From: Hydrogenophilales bacterium
GTDB taxonomy: Bacteria; Pseudomonadota; Gammaproteobacteria; Burkholderiales; Thiobacteraceae
Length of the DNA: 64,000 nt
Assembly (NCBI GenBank): GCA_016235775.1
Contig: JACRIU010000024.1
Span: 1-64,000, forward strand
Direction of reading: 5' to 3'
Numbering within the stretch: position 1 is the first letter of the stretch; each line of letters starts with the position of its first letter. Of this stretch, positions 1-9,648 are shown one piece after another. The notes beneath the pieces were generated by a model. The model saw only the letters and a list, made by a program, of their open reading frames with translations. It was not told the origin of the DNA and did not search any database. A program made the position numbers and the translations under genes.

Positions 1-29
1 TAAAAACAACCCTGGTCCGGGTTTTCGTT

Positions 30-64
30 TTTATTGGTGTTCATTCGTGTTCATTCGTGGTTAA
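30..64. repeat. family A (period-10) repeat arm
   Basis: 35-nt exact reverse complement of 17532-17566. Confidence 0.95.
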
Positions 65-738
65 AAGGCTTTGCGCGCTTGAATTCCCCCGCCGTCTGGG
101 TGTTCGATCTCGACAACACCCTGCACAACGCCACGCCGCATATTTTTCCCCACATCAGCCGCGCCATGACGGGCTATTTGCAAGCGCATCTGGGCCTGGA
201 CGAGCCCGGCGCGAGTGCGCTGCGCATCCGGTATTGGCAGCGCTATGGCGCGACTTTGTTGGGCTTGATCCGGCACCATCCCGAGATCGATCCCGATCAT
301 TTTTTGTGGCACACGCATCAGTTCCCGCACTTGCATTCGATGCTGGTGTTCGAGCGCGGCTTGCGCGGGCTGCTGCGGCATTTGCCGGGCAAGAAGATAT
401 TGTTCTCCAATGCGCCTGAGCATTACGCGCGGCTGGTTTTGGCGGCGATGGGCGTCGCGGATTTATTCAGTGACGTGATCAGCGTCGAGCGCACCGGCTT
501 TCGCCCCAAGCCCGACGCGCATGGCTTTCGGCAGCTCTTGCGCAGGCACGGCATCCGGCCCGCGCGCGCCATCATGGTGGAGGACGACTTGGACAACCTG
601 CGCACCGCAAAGCGCCTCGGTATGCGTACGGTGTGGGTGACCACTTCGACCAAATCCCCACCCTATGTGGATGTCAGGGTACAATCCGTGCTCCAGTTGC
701 GGCGTGTTTTGTTTCAGATTAAAAGCCAAAAAATATAA
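34..738 (+). CDS. HAD-superfamily pyrimidine 5'-nucleotidase (true start uncertain; TTG at 79 possible)
   Basis: FDLDNTLHN HAD motif I, FSNAP motif II, KPD and VEDDLDN motifs; first ~15 codons are encoded by a dispersed repeat. Confidence 0.85.
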   Translation: MVFIRVHSWLKGFARLNSPAVWVFDLDNTLHNATPHIFPHISRAMTGYLQAHLGLDEPGASALRIRYWQRYGATLLGLIRHHPEIDPDHFLWHTHQFPHLHSMLVFERGLRGLLRHLPGKKILFSNAPEHYARLVLAAMGVADLFSDVISVERTGFRPKPDAHGFRQLLRRHGIRPARAIMVEDDLDNLRTAKRLGMRTVWVTTSTKSPPYVDVRVQSVLQLRRVLFQIKSQKI

Positions 739-754
739 AACAGGAGGAGATATC

Positions 755-1336
755 ATGGCAGCAAAACCCGGTGAGCGAAAAAACCAGATTCTGCAAACCC
801 TGGCGGAGATGTTGGAAAAACCGCAGCAGGAAAAAATCACCACTGCCGCTCTCGCGGCGCGGCTGGATGTGTCGGAGGCGGCCTTGTACCGCCACTTCGC
901 GAGCAAGGCGCAAATGTTCGAGGGCCTGATAGAATTCATCGAGCAGACGCTGTTTGGTTTGGTGAATAAAATCACGGCGGAAGAAACCGAAGGCCGCAAA
1001 CAACTCGATGGCATCATTTCCCTGCTCTTGGGCTTCGCGCAAAAAAATCCCGGCATGACCCGCGTCCTGATCGGCGATGCGCTGGTGAACGAGAACGAAC
1101 GGCTGCAAGCCCGCATCAACCAATTGCACGATCGAATCGAGGCGACGTTGCGCCAAGCCTTGCGCATTGCCGCCACGCAGAGTGATGCGCCCGCCGAGCC
1201 GGATGCGAACGCCGTGGCTAATTTAATGCTCGCGTTCGTGGTCGGGCGTTGGCATCAATTCGCAAAAAGCGGTTTCAAGCGTTCTCCGCTCGACCTGCTC
1301 GATGCCCAAAAAGCGGCTCTCCTGCATTTTTCGTAG
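755..1336 (+). CDS. slmA: TetR-family nucleoid occlusion factor SlmA
   Basis: KITTAALAARLDVSEAALYRHFASKAQMFEGLIEFIEQ; RBS caggagga upstream of ATG 755. Confidence 0.88.
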   Translation: MAAKPGERKNQILQTLAEMLEKPQQEKITTAALAARLDVSEAALYRHFASKAQMFEGLIEFIEQTLFGLVNKITAEETEGRKQLDGIISLLLGFAQKNPGMTRVLIGDALVNENERLQARINQLHDRIEATLRQALRIAATQSDAPAEPDANAVANLMLAFVVGRWHQFAKSGFKRSPLDLLDAQKAALLHFS

Positions 1337-1476
1337 CCTAAAAAACCAAAACAAAACATATTGTTAGCGCCTACCCGAAGTGCGGTGCGGCGCTGCAATC
1401 AAGTTTTTGCTTTCCGCTCCGATAATTCCAGTGCATGGATGGGATTTGTTTTTCCGGAAAAGAACGGGAGTTCGCA

Positions 1477-1614
1477 ATGAAAGCAAAAGCCGTGTTGATT
1501 AAACGCTCGACAGTCATATCTGTTTTCCTGGTCGGCGCCGTGATTGCCTTTTGTTCGGCGACTAACGTGCGCGCCGATCCGATCCCACTTGAAGTGCAGG
1601 CGAAGATCGTCTAA
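1477..1614 (+). CDS. 45-aa putative secreted peptide or 5' remnant of a gene
   Basis: MKAKAVLIKRSTVISVFLVGAVIAFCSATNVRADPIPLEVQAKIV: signal-peptide-like start, ends directly before the convergent moeB/thiF stop. Confidence 0.35.
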   Translation: MKAKAVLIKRSTVISVFLVGAVIAFCSATNVRADPIPLEVQAKIV

Positions 1615-2370
1615 TTAAGTCCTGCCGCCGGCGCAGACCGCGCAGCCGGGGTCACGCTTCAGGCGCACGCTGCGCCATTCCATCGTCAGGCTGTTGAGCA
1701 GCAGCAGTTGACCGCTCAAAGTCTCGCCGCACCCCACGATCAATTTTATCGCTTCCGCCGCTTGTGTACTGCCGATAATGCCGACCAGCGGCGCGAATAC
1801 GCCATTCTCGGCGCATCTCATCTCATCCGCCTCGCTGCTTTCCGGAAACAGGCAGTGGTAGCACGGTGCATTTTCGGAACGAAGATCGAACACCGACACC
1901 TGGCCATCGAAGCGCACCGCCGCGCCGGACACCAGCGGCTTCTTCTGGGCGATACAAGCGCGGTTGATGGCGTGGCGGGTGGCGAAATTATCCGAGGCAT
2001 CCAGCACGACATCCGCGCTCGCCACCAGTGTGTTCAATAAATCCCCCGCTGCACGCTGCGTGACCGCCGTGATATGCACCGCCGGATTGATCGCCCGCGC
2101 CGATTGCGCGGCAGATTCGGCTTTATTCATGCCCAAGGCGGCGGTTGGGTGCGCGATCTGGCGCTGCAAATTGGTCAGGTCCACCTGATCGTTATCGCAC
2201 AGCGTAATCCGGCCCACACCGGCAGCGGCGAGATAGAGCGCGATCGGAGAGCCGAGTCCGCCACAGCCTACCACCAGCGCATGCGCGGCGAGCAGCTTGG
2301 CTTGCCCTTCCACCCCAATTTCATTGAGCAGGATATGGCGGCTGTAACGCAGGAGTTCTTGGTCGTTCAT
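1615..2370 (-). CDS. moeB: HesA/MoeB/ThiF-family adenylyltransferase
   Basis: RYSRHILLNEIGVEGQAKL, GCGGLGSP nucleotide-binding motif, CxxC Zn motifs. Confidence 0.9.
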   Translation of the reverse strand: MNDQELLRYSRHILLNEIGVEGQAKLLAAHALVVGCGGLGSPIALYLAAAGVGRITLCDNDQVDLTNLQRQIAHPTAALGMNKAESAAQSARAINPAVHITAVTQRAAGDLLNTLVASADVVLDASDNFATRHAINRACIAQKKPLVSGAAVRFDGQVSVFDLRSENAPCYHCLFPESSEADEMRCAENGVFAPLVGIIGSTQAAEAIKLIVGCGETLSGQLLLLNSLTMEWRSVRLKRDPGCAVCAGGRT

Positions 2371-2442
2371 GAAGGGGAAAACGGCAATGGACAGGTTTAA
2401 ACCCAGGAGCTTAGTTCATTAACCGCCAAGACGCCAAACACC

Positions 2443-2525
2443 TTGCCACAGAGATCACAGAGGACACAGAGAACAGCCATGCAAAGTTGAGAGGGCGCAT
2501 CTCCCTCTGTGTCCTCTGTGGCTAA
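2443..2525. repeat. period-9 (CACAGAGnn) inverted repeat element (family B, copy 1)
   Basis: ttgccacagagatcacagaggacacagagaa ... ctctgtgtcctctgtggc; preceded by aaccgccaagacgccaaacacc. Confidence 0.92.
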
Positions 2526-2552
2526 AATTTTGCTTGTAGCGAAAAGTGAAAA

Positions 2553-2960
2553 CTATCGATACTCGCGCAATTCCGGCGGCGTGGAATCGTGATCCCCGTG
2601 CGCATGATGCTCGTACACTTGCGCAAAAATGCGCCGGGAACGTTCGCGTTGTTCCGGCTGGGTCAGATTTTGGCATTGCACGGTCTCGATGTAGTGAATC
2701 AGGCTGCGCTTGAGTTTGGTGAAGAGGGCGTTATCCAGATGAAAGCCCTGGTCGATCAGGGCGGCCTCGATTTTCCCCAGGGTGTAGAACGGCAATTCGT
2801 AGCGGATGAGCAGTCCGGTATCGCCCACCGCGCTGAGCACGGTCAGGTGTGGCAAATCTTGCAGCAGAATGAAGGCTTCCTTGGCTTGGCCGGCCGGCAG
2901 GCGAGTAAAGCTGAGTTGGCGCGTGCGCTCGGTGTCGGCGTATTCCATGCGGTTCTCCAT
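2553..2960 (-). CDS. conserved hypothetical protein
   Basis: ORF from MENRMEYADTERTRQLSF; the upstream extension of the longest ORF is REP-encoded. Confidence 0.6.
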   Translation of the reverse strand: MENRMEYADTERTRQLSFTRLPAGQAKEAFILLQDLPHLTVLSAVGDTGLLIRYELPFYTLGKIEAALIDQGFHLDNALFTKLKRSLIHYIETVQCQNLTQPEQRERSRRIFAQVYEHHAHGDHDSTPPELREYR

Positions 2961-2967
2961 AAAATGA

Positions 2968-3079
2968 GACTCGCGCAGCGAGCCTATGTCCCTCTCTCCC
3001 GCTCGCGGGAGAGAGCTAGGAGAGAGGGAAACGGGCATGGCGAATTTCATTTTTTGGTTTGGCCATAGCCATGACCGTT
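2968..3079. repeat. REP-like two-hairpin element (R1)
   Basis: actcgcgcagcgagcctatgtccctctctcccgctcgcgggagagagctaggagagaggg + aacgggcatggc...gccatgaccgtt. Confidence 0.88.
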
Positions 3080-3225
3080 ACGATTGCAGTATTTACAGCC
3101 CAAGGATAGCCCCTTGCGATGGATTTGCAAGCGCCCGTGCTGTACCACGGTGCTAGCCGTGATAAGCGGCGAAGGCTAAAATAGCGGGATTTTCCGCCAT
3201 CCTTGCGCTTATCCGCGCCACCTAA

Positions 3226-4446
3226 ATGACTCTACCCTTCGATTCCACAGATAAACGTCAAGCCGCCCTGGCTTATCACCAGTTTCCCAAACCCGGCAAG
3301 CTGTCGGTCGATTCATCCAAACCCTGCGCCACGGTGGCGGATCTCACGCTGGCTTACAGCCCCGGCGTGGCCGAGCCGGTGCGCGAAATCGCCAAGGATC
3401 CGGAGAATGCCTACCGCTATACCAATAAGGGCAATTTGGTCGCGGTGATTTCCGACGGCACCGCGATTTTGGGCCTGGGCAATCTCGGCCCGCTCGCGTC
3501 CAAGCCGGTGATGGAGGGCAAGGCGGTACTGTTCAAGCGCTTCGCCGGCATCGATGTGTACGACCTGGAAGTGGATGCGAAATCACCCGCGCACTTCATC
3601 GAAACCGTGGTGGCGATCGCGCCGACTTTCGGCGGCATCAATTTGGAAGACATCGCCGCGCCGCATTGCTTCGAGATCGAGAAGGCCTTGAGCGCCAGGC
3701 TGGATATTCCCGTGTTTCACGACGACCAGCACGGCACGGCGGTGATCATTTGCGCCGGGCTGCTCAATGCCTTGGATGTGCAAGGCAAGGCGCTCGCCAG
3801 CGCCAAACTGGTGTGCCTGGGCGCGGGCGCGGCGGGGCTGGCCTCGATGGAGCTGCTGATCGCCATGGGCATGCCGCGCGGCCATATAACGATGGTGGAC
3901 AGCAAAGGCGTGATTCACGCCGGCCGCAGCGATCTCAATGCGTATAAGCAGCCCTTTGCGCATGCCTCGGAAAAGCGCACTTTGAGCGATGCGATGGCGG
4001 GCGCGGATGTGTTCGTCGGCGTCTCGGGCGCCAATTTAGTGACGCCGGAAATGTTGCAGAGCATGGCGGCAAAGCCGGTGGTGTTCGCGCTGGCCAACCC
4101 CGATCCGGAAATCCGGCCGGTGTTGGCGCATGCCGCGCGCGCCGATCTCATCATGGCCACCGGCCGCAGCGATTACCCCAATCAAGTGAACAATGTGCTG
4201 GGCTTTCCCTTTATCTTTCGCGGTGCGCTCGATGCCCGCGCCAAGCGCATCACGCAGCCGATGTTGATCGCCGCGGTGAAAGCGCTTGCGGCGCTGGCCA
4301 GAGAGCCCGTGCCGCAAGCGGTGCTGGATGCGTATCAGCTCAAAGCGCTTGCCTTCGGCAAGGATTACATCCTGCCCAAGCCGTTCGATCCGCGCCTGAT
4401 CGAGCGCATCCCGCCGGCAGTGGCGGCTGCTGCCGGCAGCGCCTGA
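3226..4446 (+). CDS. malic enzyme (NAD(P)-dependent, short form without PTA domain)
   Basis: LAYSPGVAEPVREIA, VFHDDQHGTAVI, GAGAAGLA Rossmann motif; 406 aa. Confidence 0.92.
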   Translation: MTLPFDSTDKRQAALAYHQFPKPGKLSVDSSKPCATVADLTLAYSPGVAEPVREIAKDPENAYRYTNKGNLVAVISDGTAILGLGNLGPLASKPVMEGKAVLFKRFAGIDVYDLEVDAKSPAHFIETVVAIAPTFGGINLEDIAAPHCFEIEKALSARLDIPVFHDDQHGTAVIICAGLLNALDVQGKALASAKLVCLGAGAAGLASMELLIAMGMPRGHITMVDSKGVIHAGRSDLNAYKQPFAHASEKRTLSDAMAGADVFVGVSGANLVTPEMLQSMAAKPVVFALANPDPEIRPVLAHAARADLIMATGRSDYPNQVNNVLGFPFIFRGALDARAKRITQPMLIAAVKALAALAREPVPQAVLDAYQLKALAFGKDYILPKPFDPRLIERIPPAVAAAAGSA

Positions 4447-6110
4447 TGCGCGTATTGCCCCTCGACGGCGTTGACGCGCTGGAATCGCCGCGCAAGTTCG
4501 GCTTGTTGCTGCTGTTGTGCGTGGCTTGGCTGCTCCCCGGTCTGGTCGGTCATGCGCCATGGCGGCCGGACGAAGCCGGCGCCATGGGGATTGTTCAGCA
4601 CATCCTGAACACGGGTAAATGGCTGGCGCCCACCTTGGCCGGCGAGCCCGATCTGAGCTTCGGCCCCCTGTATTACTGGACGGCGGCGCTGTTCGCCCAG
4701 GCTTTTTCCTGGGCCTTGCCGGTGCATGATGCGGCGCGTCTCGCGAGTGGTTTTTACGTGGCGCTCACACTCGGCGCGCTCGGTTTCGCCGCGCGCGAAA
4801 GTTTCGGCCCGAGCATGCCGCGCCTGGCGCTGGCCTTGATGATCGGCAGCGTCGGCTTGCTGGCGCACGCGCATGAAATGATTACCGATACCGCGCTGCT
4901 GGCGGGGTATGCGTTGGTGTTGTGGGGGCTTGCCTTGAGCGCGCGCCGCGCGAATCCGGCGGGCGTGCTGATCGGCGCCGGGCTGGGTATTGCATTTCTG
5001 GCGCGTAGTGTAGTGCCGGTGGCGGTGATCGTGATGACGGCGGCCTTGTTGTTGGCTTTCCCCGCTTGGCGCACGCGGCGCTATGCACGCACCACGCTGA
5101 TCGCGTTAGTCGTGAGCCTGCCTTTCCTGACGATCTGGCCGTGGCTGCTGCATCACTTTGCGCGGGCCGAGTTCTTCATCTGGTGGCGGATTGAAAATCT
5201 GCCGCTGCTCTACAAATTTTCTTTTGCGGGTGCGAAGAGCGAGCTGGTGTATTTTCTGCGCACCTTGCCTTGGTTCGCGTGGCCGGTGCTGCCGATCGCG
5301 CTGTGGTCGCTGTGGGGGTACCGCAACAAGTTGCTGCGTGAACCGGGATTTCAGTTGCCGCTGGTGTTTTTCGGCATCCTGTTCGCTGTCGCCTGTTTGA
5401 ATGCGGAAAAGCGCGATATTCATTTATTGCCTATTTTGTTGCCCTTGACCTTGCTCGCGGTGCCAGGCGCGGAGACGCTGCGTCGCGGTGCCGCGAATGC
5501 GCTGGGCTGGTTCGGCATCATGACCTTCGGCCTTTTTTCCGCCTTCATTTGGTTCGCCTGGGCCGCGCTCATGAGCGGGCATCCCGAACGCTTCTATCGC
5601 CATGTGTTGAAGCTTCAGCCGGGCTTCGTTCCCAGCTTCGAGTGGCTGGCATTCGTCGCGGCTTTGCTGCTCACCGTCTTGTGGCTGCTGCCGTTGCGCC
5701 AGTCGTTTCGCTCCGGCCGGCGCGCGGTGTTTCATTGGGCGGCGGGCATCACGCTGATGTGGGGCTTGGCGGCGACCCTGCTCTTGCCCTGGATCGATCA
5801 CGGCAAGCGCTATACGGATGTGGTACTGAAACTCCAGCGCCATTTGCCGTCACACTACAAATGCATCGGCAGCGCCGGGCTGGGCGAACCGCAGCGCGGG
5901 GCTTTGTATTACCACGCGGGCATCGTGACCAAACGCGCGGAGCGCGCTGAGTTCGATGCGTATGGTTGTGATGTATTTCTGTTGCAGACCGACCCGCGCA
6001 AGCGTGATGCGCGACCGGGCGCGGGGTGGGTCAAGCTATGGCAAGGCAGCCGTCCGGGCGATAAATCCGAAGCCTTCGCGCTCTACCGCCTGCGGGAGCC
6101 GCGCCCATGA
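4446..6110 (+). CDS. ArnT/PMT-like membrane glycosyltransferase
   Basis: multi-TM protein with HAPWRPDEAG near the N-terminus; overlaps its neighbours. Confidence 0.75.
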   Translation: MRVLPLDGVDALESPRKFGLLLLLCVAWLLPGLVGHAPWRPDEAGAMGIVQHILNTGKWLAPTLAGEPDLSFGPLYYWTAALFAQAFSWALPVHDAARLASGFYVALTLGALGFAARESFGPSMPRLALALMIGSVGLLAHAHEMITDTALLAGYALVLWGLALSARRANPAGVLIGAGLGIAFLARSVVPVAVIVMTAALLLAFPAWRTRRYARTTLIALVVSLPFLTIWPWLLHHFARAEFFIWWRIENLPLLYKFSFAGAKSELVYFLRTLPWFAWPVLPIALWSLWGYRNKLLREPGFQLPLVFFGILFAVACLNAEKRDIHLLPILLPLTLLAVPGAETLRRGAANALGWFGIMTFGLFSAFIWFAWAALMSGHPERFYRHVLKLQPGFVPSFEWLAFVAALLLTVLWLLPLRQSFRSGRRAVFHWAAGITLMWGLAATLLLPWIDHGKRYTDVVLKLQRHLPSHYKCIGSAGLGEPQRGALYYHAGIVTKRAERAEFDAYGCDVFLLQTDPRKRDARPGAGWVKLWQGSRPGDKSEAFALYRLREPRP

Positions 6111-7630
6111 CGCTGAATGCGCGCGGCGCATTGTTCCCGCTCCTGGCCGCGACTTTCGCGCTCAAACTGTTGCTGGCCGCCTTCGTGCCCTTGTCCGGCG
6201 ATGAGGCGTATTTCCTGATTTGGGGGCAGCGTCCCGATTTCGGTTTTTACGATCACCCGCCGATGGTGGGGTGGTTGTTGTGGTTGATGCTGCGCGTGTC
6301 TGATGCCGAATGGGTGCTGCGCTTGCCGGTGGTGCTGTTCACCAGTTTTATCGGCTATGGCTTGTATCGGCTGCTGCGCGATTGGGACGAAGAAAAAGCG
6401 GCGCTGATCGCGCTGATTTATCTGCTGTCGCCCATGAATTGGCTCGGCTTCATCATCACCACCGATGCCGGTTTGATCTTCTTCAGTTTTCTCACGGTGT
6501 GGCTAGTCGCGCGCGCTCTGCAAAGCGGTAAGACCAAGCATTTCGTCTGGGCAGGCGTGGCGTTTGGGCTGGCGTGCCTGTCCAAATATTTCGCCGCGCT
6601 GTTAGGCTTGGCGCTGATCGCGTACTGGGCGGCCACGCCCAAAGCGCGTGCGCAAAGCCGCAATTTCTTATGGCTGTTCGCGGCGGCCTTGCCGTTCATT
6701 GCGCTCAATGTGTATTGGAACTATGGCCATTGCTGGGCCAATGTCATGTTCAATGTGTTTAACCGGCATGAGAATGCGGGCTTTGGCCTGCACAAGCCGC
6801 TGCTGTATGGCTTGCTCCATCTGTATTTGCTGACGCCGCTGGCGGCGTGGTGGCTGATCCAGCAGCGCGCGGGCCTGGGCAGAGTGCTGAAGGATGAGCA
6901 TTTCCGTTTGCTGGCCTTCATCGTCGCGCTGCCCATGGCGGTGTTCGCGCTGCTCTCGTTCGTGAAAGTCATCGGCCTGCATTGGCTGCTGTCGTTTTAT
7001 CCGTTTGTGTTCGCACTCCTTGCCTACTGGCTAAGCGTGGATCAATTGGCGCGTTTGCTGCGCTTCATGCGCTATTACGCCGGCGCGCATCTCGTCGTGT
7101 TCGCGGTGATTCTGTTGATGCCGATGGCGGCGTGGCAGGCAACGCCTTATGCGCGCGGCGCGGTGTTGATGTTCAAGACCGCTGAATTGCTGGAGCAGGT
7201 GGAACCCCACAGCGATCGATTTGTATTGGCCTCCGACGGCTATTCCATGGCGGCCATTTTGTCTTACGCAGCGCACAGCAATGTGCTGGTGTTCGGCGAA
7301 GCGTCTTCGCATGCGCGGCATGATGATATCGTGACCGATTTTCGCGCGTTGAACGGTAAGAATATCCTGGTATTGTTGAAGCAGCCGCCGGTGTTCGAGC
7401 GCTACGGCCCGTATTTCAAATCGATCGAATTCAGTGAATTGACGCTGCACGGCGCGAAGTTTTATCTGGTGCTGGGCCAAGGCTTTGACTACGCTTCTTA
7501 TCGCGAGCAAGTGTTGCGGCGGGTGAAGGAGAAGTACTATGCGGTGCCGGCCTACTTGCCGATGAGAGGGTGCTATTTTTGCGAGCGCTATTTCCCGAAT
7601 GAAACTTGCCGGCCTAAATCGAAGTTATGA
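6107..7630 (+). CDS. ArnT/PMT-like (GT39/GT83-type) membrane glycosyltransferase
   Basis: LSGDEAYFLIWGQRPDFGFYDHPPMVGWL motif; ATGA overlap with upstream gene. Confidence 0.82.
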   Translation: MTLNARGALFPLLAATFALKLLLAAFVPLSGDEAYFLIWGQRPDFGFYDHPPMVGWLLWLMLRVSDAEWVLRLPVVLFTSFIGYGLYRLLRDWDEEKAALIALIYLLSPMNWLGFIITTDAGLIFFSFLTVWLVARALQSGKTKHFVWAGVAFGLACLSKYFAALLGLALIAYWAATPKARAQSRNFLWLFAAALPFIALNVYWNYGHCWANVMFNVFNRHENAGFGLHKPLLYGLLHLYLLTPLAAWWLIQQRAGLGRVLKDEHFRLLAFIVALPMAVFALLSFVKVIGLHWLLSFYPFVFALLAYWLSVDQLARLLRFMRYYAGAHLVVFAVILLMPMAAWQATPYARGAVLMFKTAELLEQVEPHSDRFVLASDGYSMAAILSYAAHSNVLVFGEASSHARHDDIVTDFRALNGKNILVLLKQPPVFERYGPYFKSIEFSELTLHGAKFYLVLGQGFDYASYREQVLRRVKEKYYAVPAYLPMRGCYFCERYFPNETCRPKSKL

Positions 7631-8502
7631 ACGCACCGCTTGAATTGATTCGTCTGCTGCGCCCAAAGCAATGGGTGAAAAGCCTGTTTGTCTTCGTCGG
7701 GCTGCTGTTCGGCCATGCCTGGGGCGATGCGAGCGTGGTGTGGCGCGTGTTCGCGGCGGCGGGCGGCTTCGCGCTGGTGTCGAGTTGCGTTTACATCCTC
7801 AACGATATCGCCGACCGCGAGGCGGACCGCCGCCATCCGGTGAAGCGCAACCGGCCCTTGGCTCGTGGCAGCGTCAGTTTGAATGCGGCGGTGGTTTTAG
7901 CGCTCGTCGCCGGCACGGCAGGCGGCGTGCTCGGCTATTACGCTTCACCCCTGGTCGCGATGTTGCTCGCGCTCTATGGCCTGATGAATATTGCCTACAC
8001 CCTGGGCTTGAAGCGCGTGGTGATTCTGGATGTGTTCATCATCGCCGCCGGCTTCATGCTGCGCTTGCTGGCCGGCACCAGCGGCGTCGGCATCCCGCCG
8101 TCGCAGTGGCTGCTGCTGTGCGGCTTGATGCTCACGCTGTTCCTCGGTTTCGTGAAACGCCGCGCCGAATTGGGGAATGAAGACGACGATAAAACCGGGC
8201 AACGCAAAGTGCTGCGCGATTACAGCGCGGCCTTGCTGGACCCGATGATCACCGTCACTGCCGCATGCATAGTCATGAGCTACAGCCTGTACACGCTGAG
8301 CGTGGATACCATCGCCAAGCATGGCACGTCGATGCTGATGCTCACCGTACCGTTCGTGATCTATGGCGTGTTCCGCTATCTCTTTCTGTTGCACCAGCAT
8401 AGCCAGGGCGAAGACCCGGCGAGCGAAGCGTTGCAAGACCCGCACTTGGTCATCACGCTACTGGCTTGGCTGGCGGTCACGTTATGGCTGATCGCGCGTT
8501 AA
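7627..8502 (+). CDS. decaprenyl-phosphate phosphoribosyltransferase-like UbiA-family prenyltransferase
   Basis: RPKQWVKSLFVF, NDIADREADRRHPVKRNRPLARG, PFVIYGVFRYLFLLH. Confidence 0.88.
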   Translation: MNAPLELIRLLRPKQWVKSLFVFVGLLFGHAWGDASVVWRVFAAAGGFALVSSCVYILNDIADREADRRHPVKRNRPLARGSVSLNAAVVLALVAGTAGGVLGYYASPLVAMLLALYGLMNIAYTLGLKRVVILDVFIIAAGFMLRLLAGTSGVGIPPSQWLLLCGLMLTLFLGFVKRRAELGNEDDDKTGQRKVLRDYSAALLDPMITVTAACIVMSYSLYTLSVDTIAKHGTSMLMLTVPFVIYGVFRYLFLLHQHSQGEDPASEALQDPHLVITLLAWLAVTLWLIAR

Positions 8503-8616
8503 AAAAGGCGAGCGGTCATCCGTGCCTTGGTACAGTAAAAATCTTCGGCGTACCCTTGATTCGAGCCTGGTAGGGCCGCTAACTTAGAAGGCAGTGACAA
8601 AAGGCGAGAAACCATT

Positions 8617-8811
8617 ATGGATATAGCCGGAAATAGCCTCAATGCGTTGGTCAACAGCACCAATGCTCAGCAATTGAGCGTGGCCGTGCTGAAAAAAGCC
8701 TTGGATAACCAAACCCAAGCGGCGCTGTCTCTGATTGAAGCCATTCCCCAGCCGCCTTCCACTTCCGGCTTGCCGCCCCATGTCGGGCGCAACATCAACA
8801 CAACGGCTTAG
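8617..8811 (+). CDS. YjfB-like putative motility protein
   Basis: 64 aa, QLSVAVLKKALDNQTQAALSLIEAIP. Confidence 0.65.
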   Translation: MDIAGNSLNALVNSTNAQQLSVAVLKKALDNQTQAALSLIEAIPQPPSTSGLPPHVGRNINTTA

Positions 8812-8894
8812 GCCTTCCTCACTGTTAGTGACAAACCCGGCTTAACTCCGGATAATCCCGTCCTCTTTTAATTTCATTCGCGGAAAGGACGGCG

Positions 8895-9497
8895 ATGCGT
8901 ATTTCGTCCGTATTTCAGGGGATTATTGGCCTTGCGCTGAGCTTGATGCTGGCCGGATGCGGCCCCAGTGCGCCCAGCAAAAGCCCGTTTCAGGGCACCG
9001 ATATCACCGGTGTGGATTGGGGCAAGGATTTCAATCTCGTTGACCACACCGGACAGCGCCGCACCTTGGCCGATTTCCATGGCAAGGCGGTGGCGCTTTT
9101 CTTCGGCTATACGCATTGCCCCGATGTTTGCCCAACCACGCTGGGCGAGTTGGCGCAAACCCTCAAACAATTAGGCAAGGATGCCGGCAAGGTGCAGGTG
9201 CTGTTCGTGACGCTGGATCCGGCGCGGGACACCCCGGCGGTGCTCGCGCAGTATGTGCCCTCATTCAATCCGGCCTTTTTAGGATTGACCGGAACCGAAG
9301 ACGAGGTCGCCATCGTTGCGAAGTCGTTCAAGGTGTTTTATCAGAAACAAGCTAGCGCCTCGATGGGCTATACCTTAGATCACAGCGCCAACACTTTTGT
9401 GTTTGACCCCCAAGGCCGCCTGCGCCTGATGTATGGCTTTGGCCGGGGTGTAGCGCCAATGGTCCACGATATCAATCAGTTACTGTCTGGAAAATAG
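8895..9497 (+). CDS. SCO1/SenC-family copper chaperone lipoprotein
   Basis: lipobox LAGC; GYTHCPDVCPTTL CxxxC motif. Confidence 0.92.
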   Translation: MRISSVFQGIIGLALSLMLAGCGPSAPSKSPFQGTDITGVDWGKDFNLVDHTGQRRTLADFHGKAVALFFGYTHCPDVCPTTLGELAQTLKQLGKDAGKVQVLFVTLDPARDTPAVLAQYVPSFNPAFLGLTGTEDEVAIVAKSFKVFYQKQASASMGYTLDHSANTFVFDPQGRLRLMYGFGRGVAPMVHDINQLLSGK

Positions 9498-9546
9498 GCG
9501 GCCACAGTGCTTTTCAGTGCGCTTTGCCTTGCCTGTAAATAGCATT

Positions 9547-9560
9547 TAAGTATATACTTA
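9547..9560. promoter_or_regulatory. 14-bp perfect palindrome TAAGTATATACTTA upstream of ccoN
   Basis: direct reading. Confidence 0.4.
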
Positions 9561-9648
9561 TATGTTTGTGAAGCGCGCAAGAAACAAGACAAATTTATCC
9601 CATTAAGTCTGCACGCCTACCTTGAGGGGGCGAGCACAGGAGTGAAGC

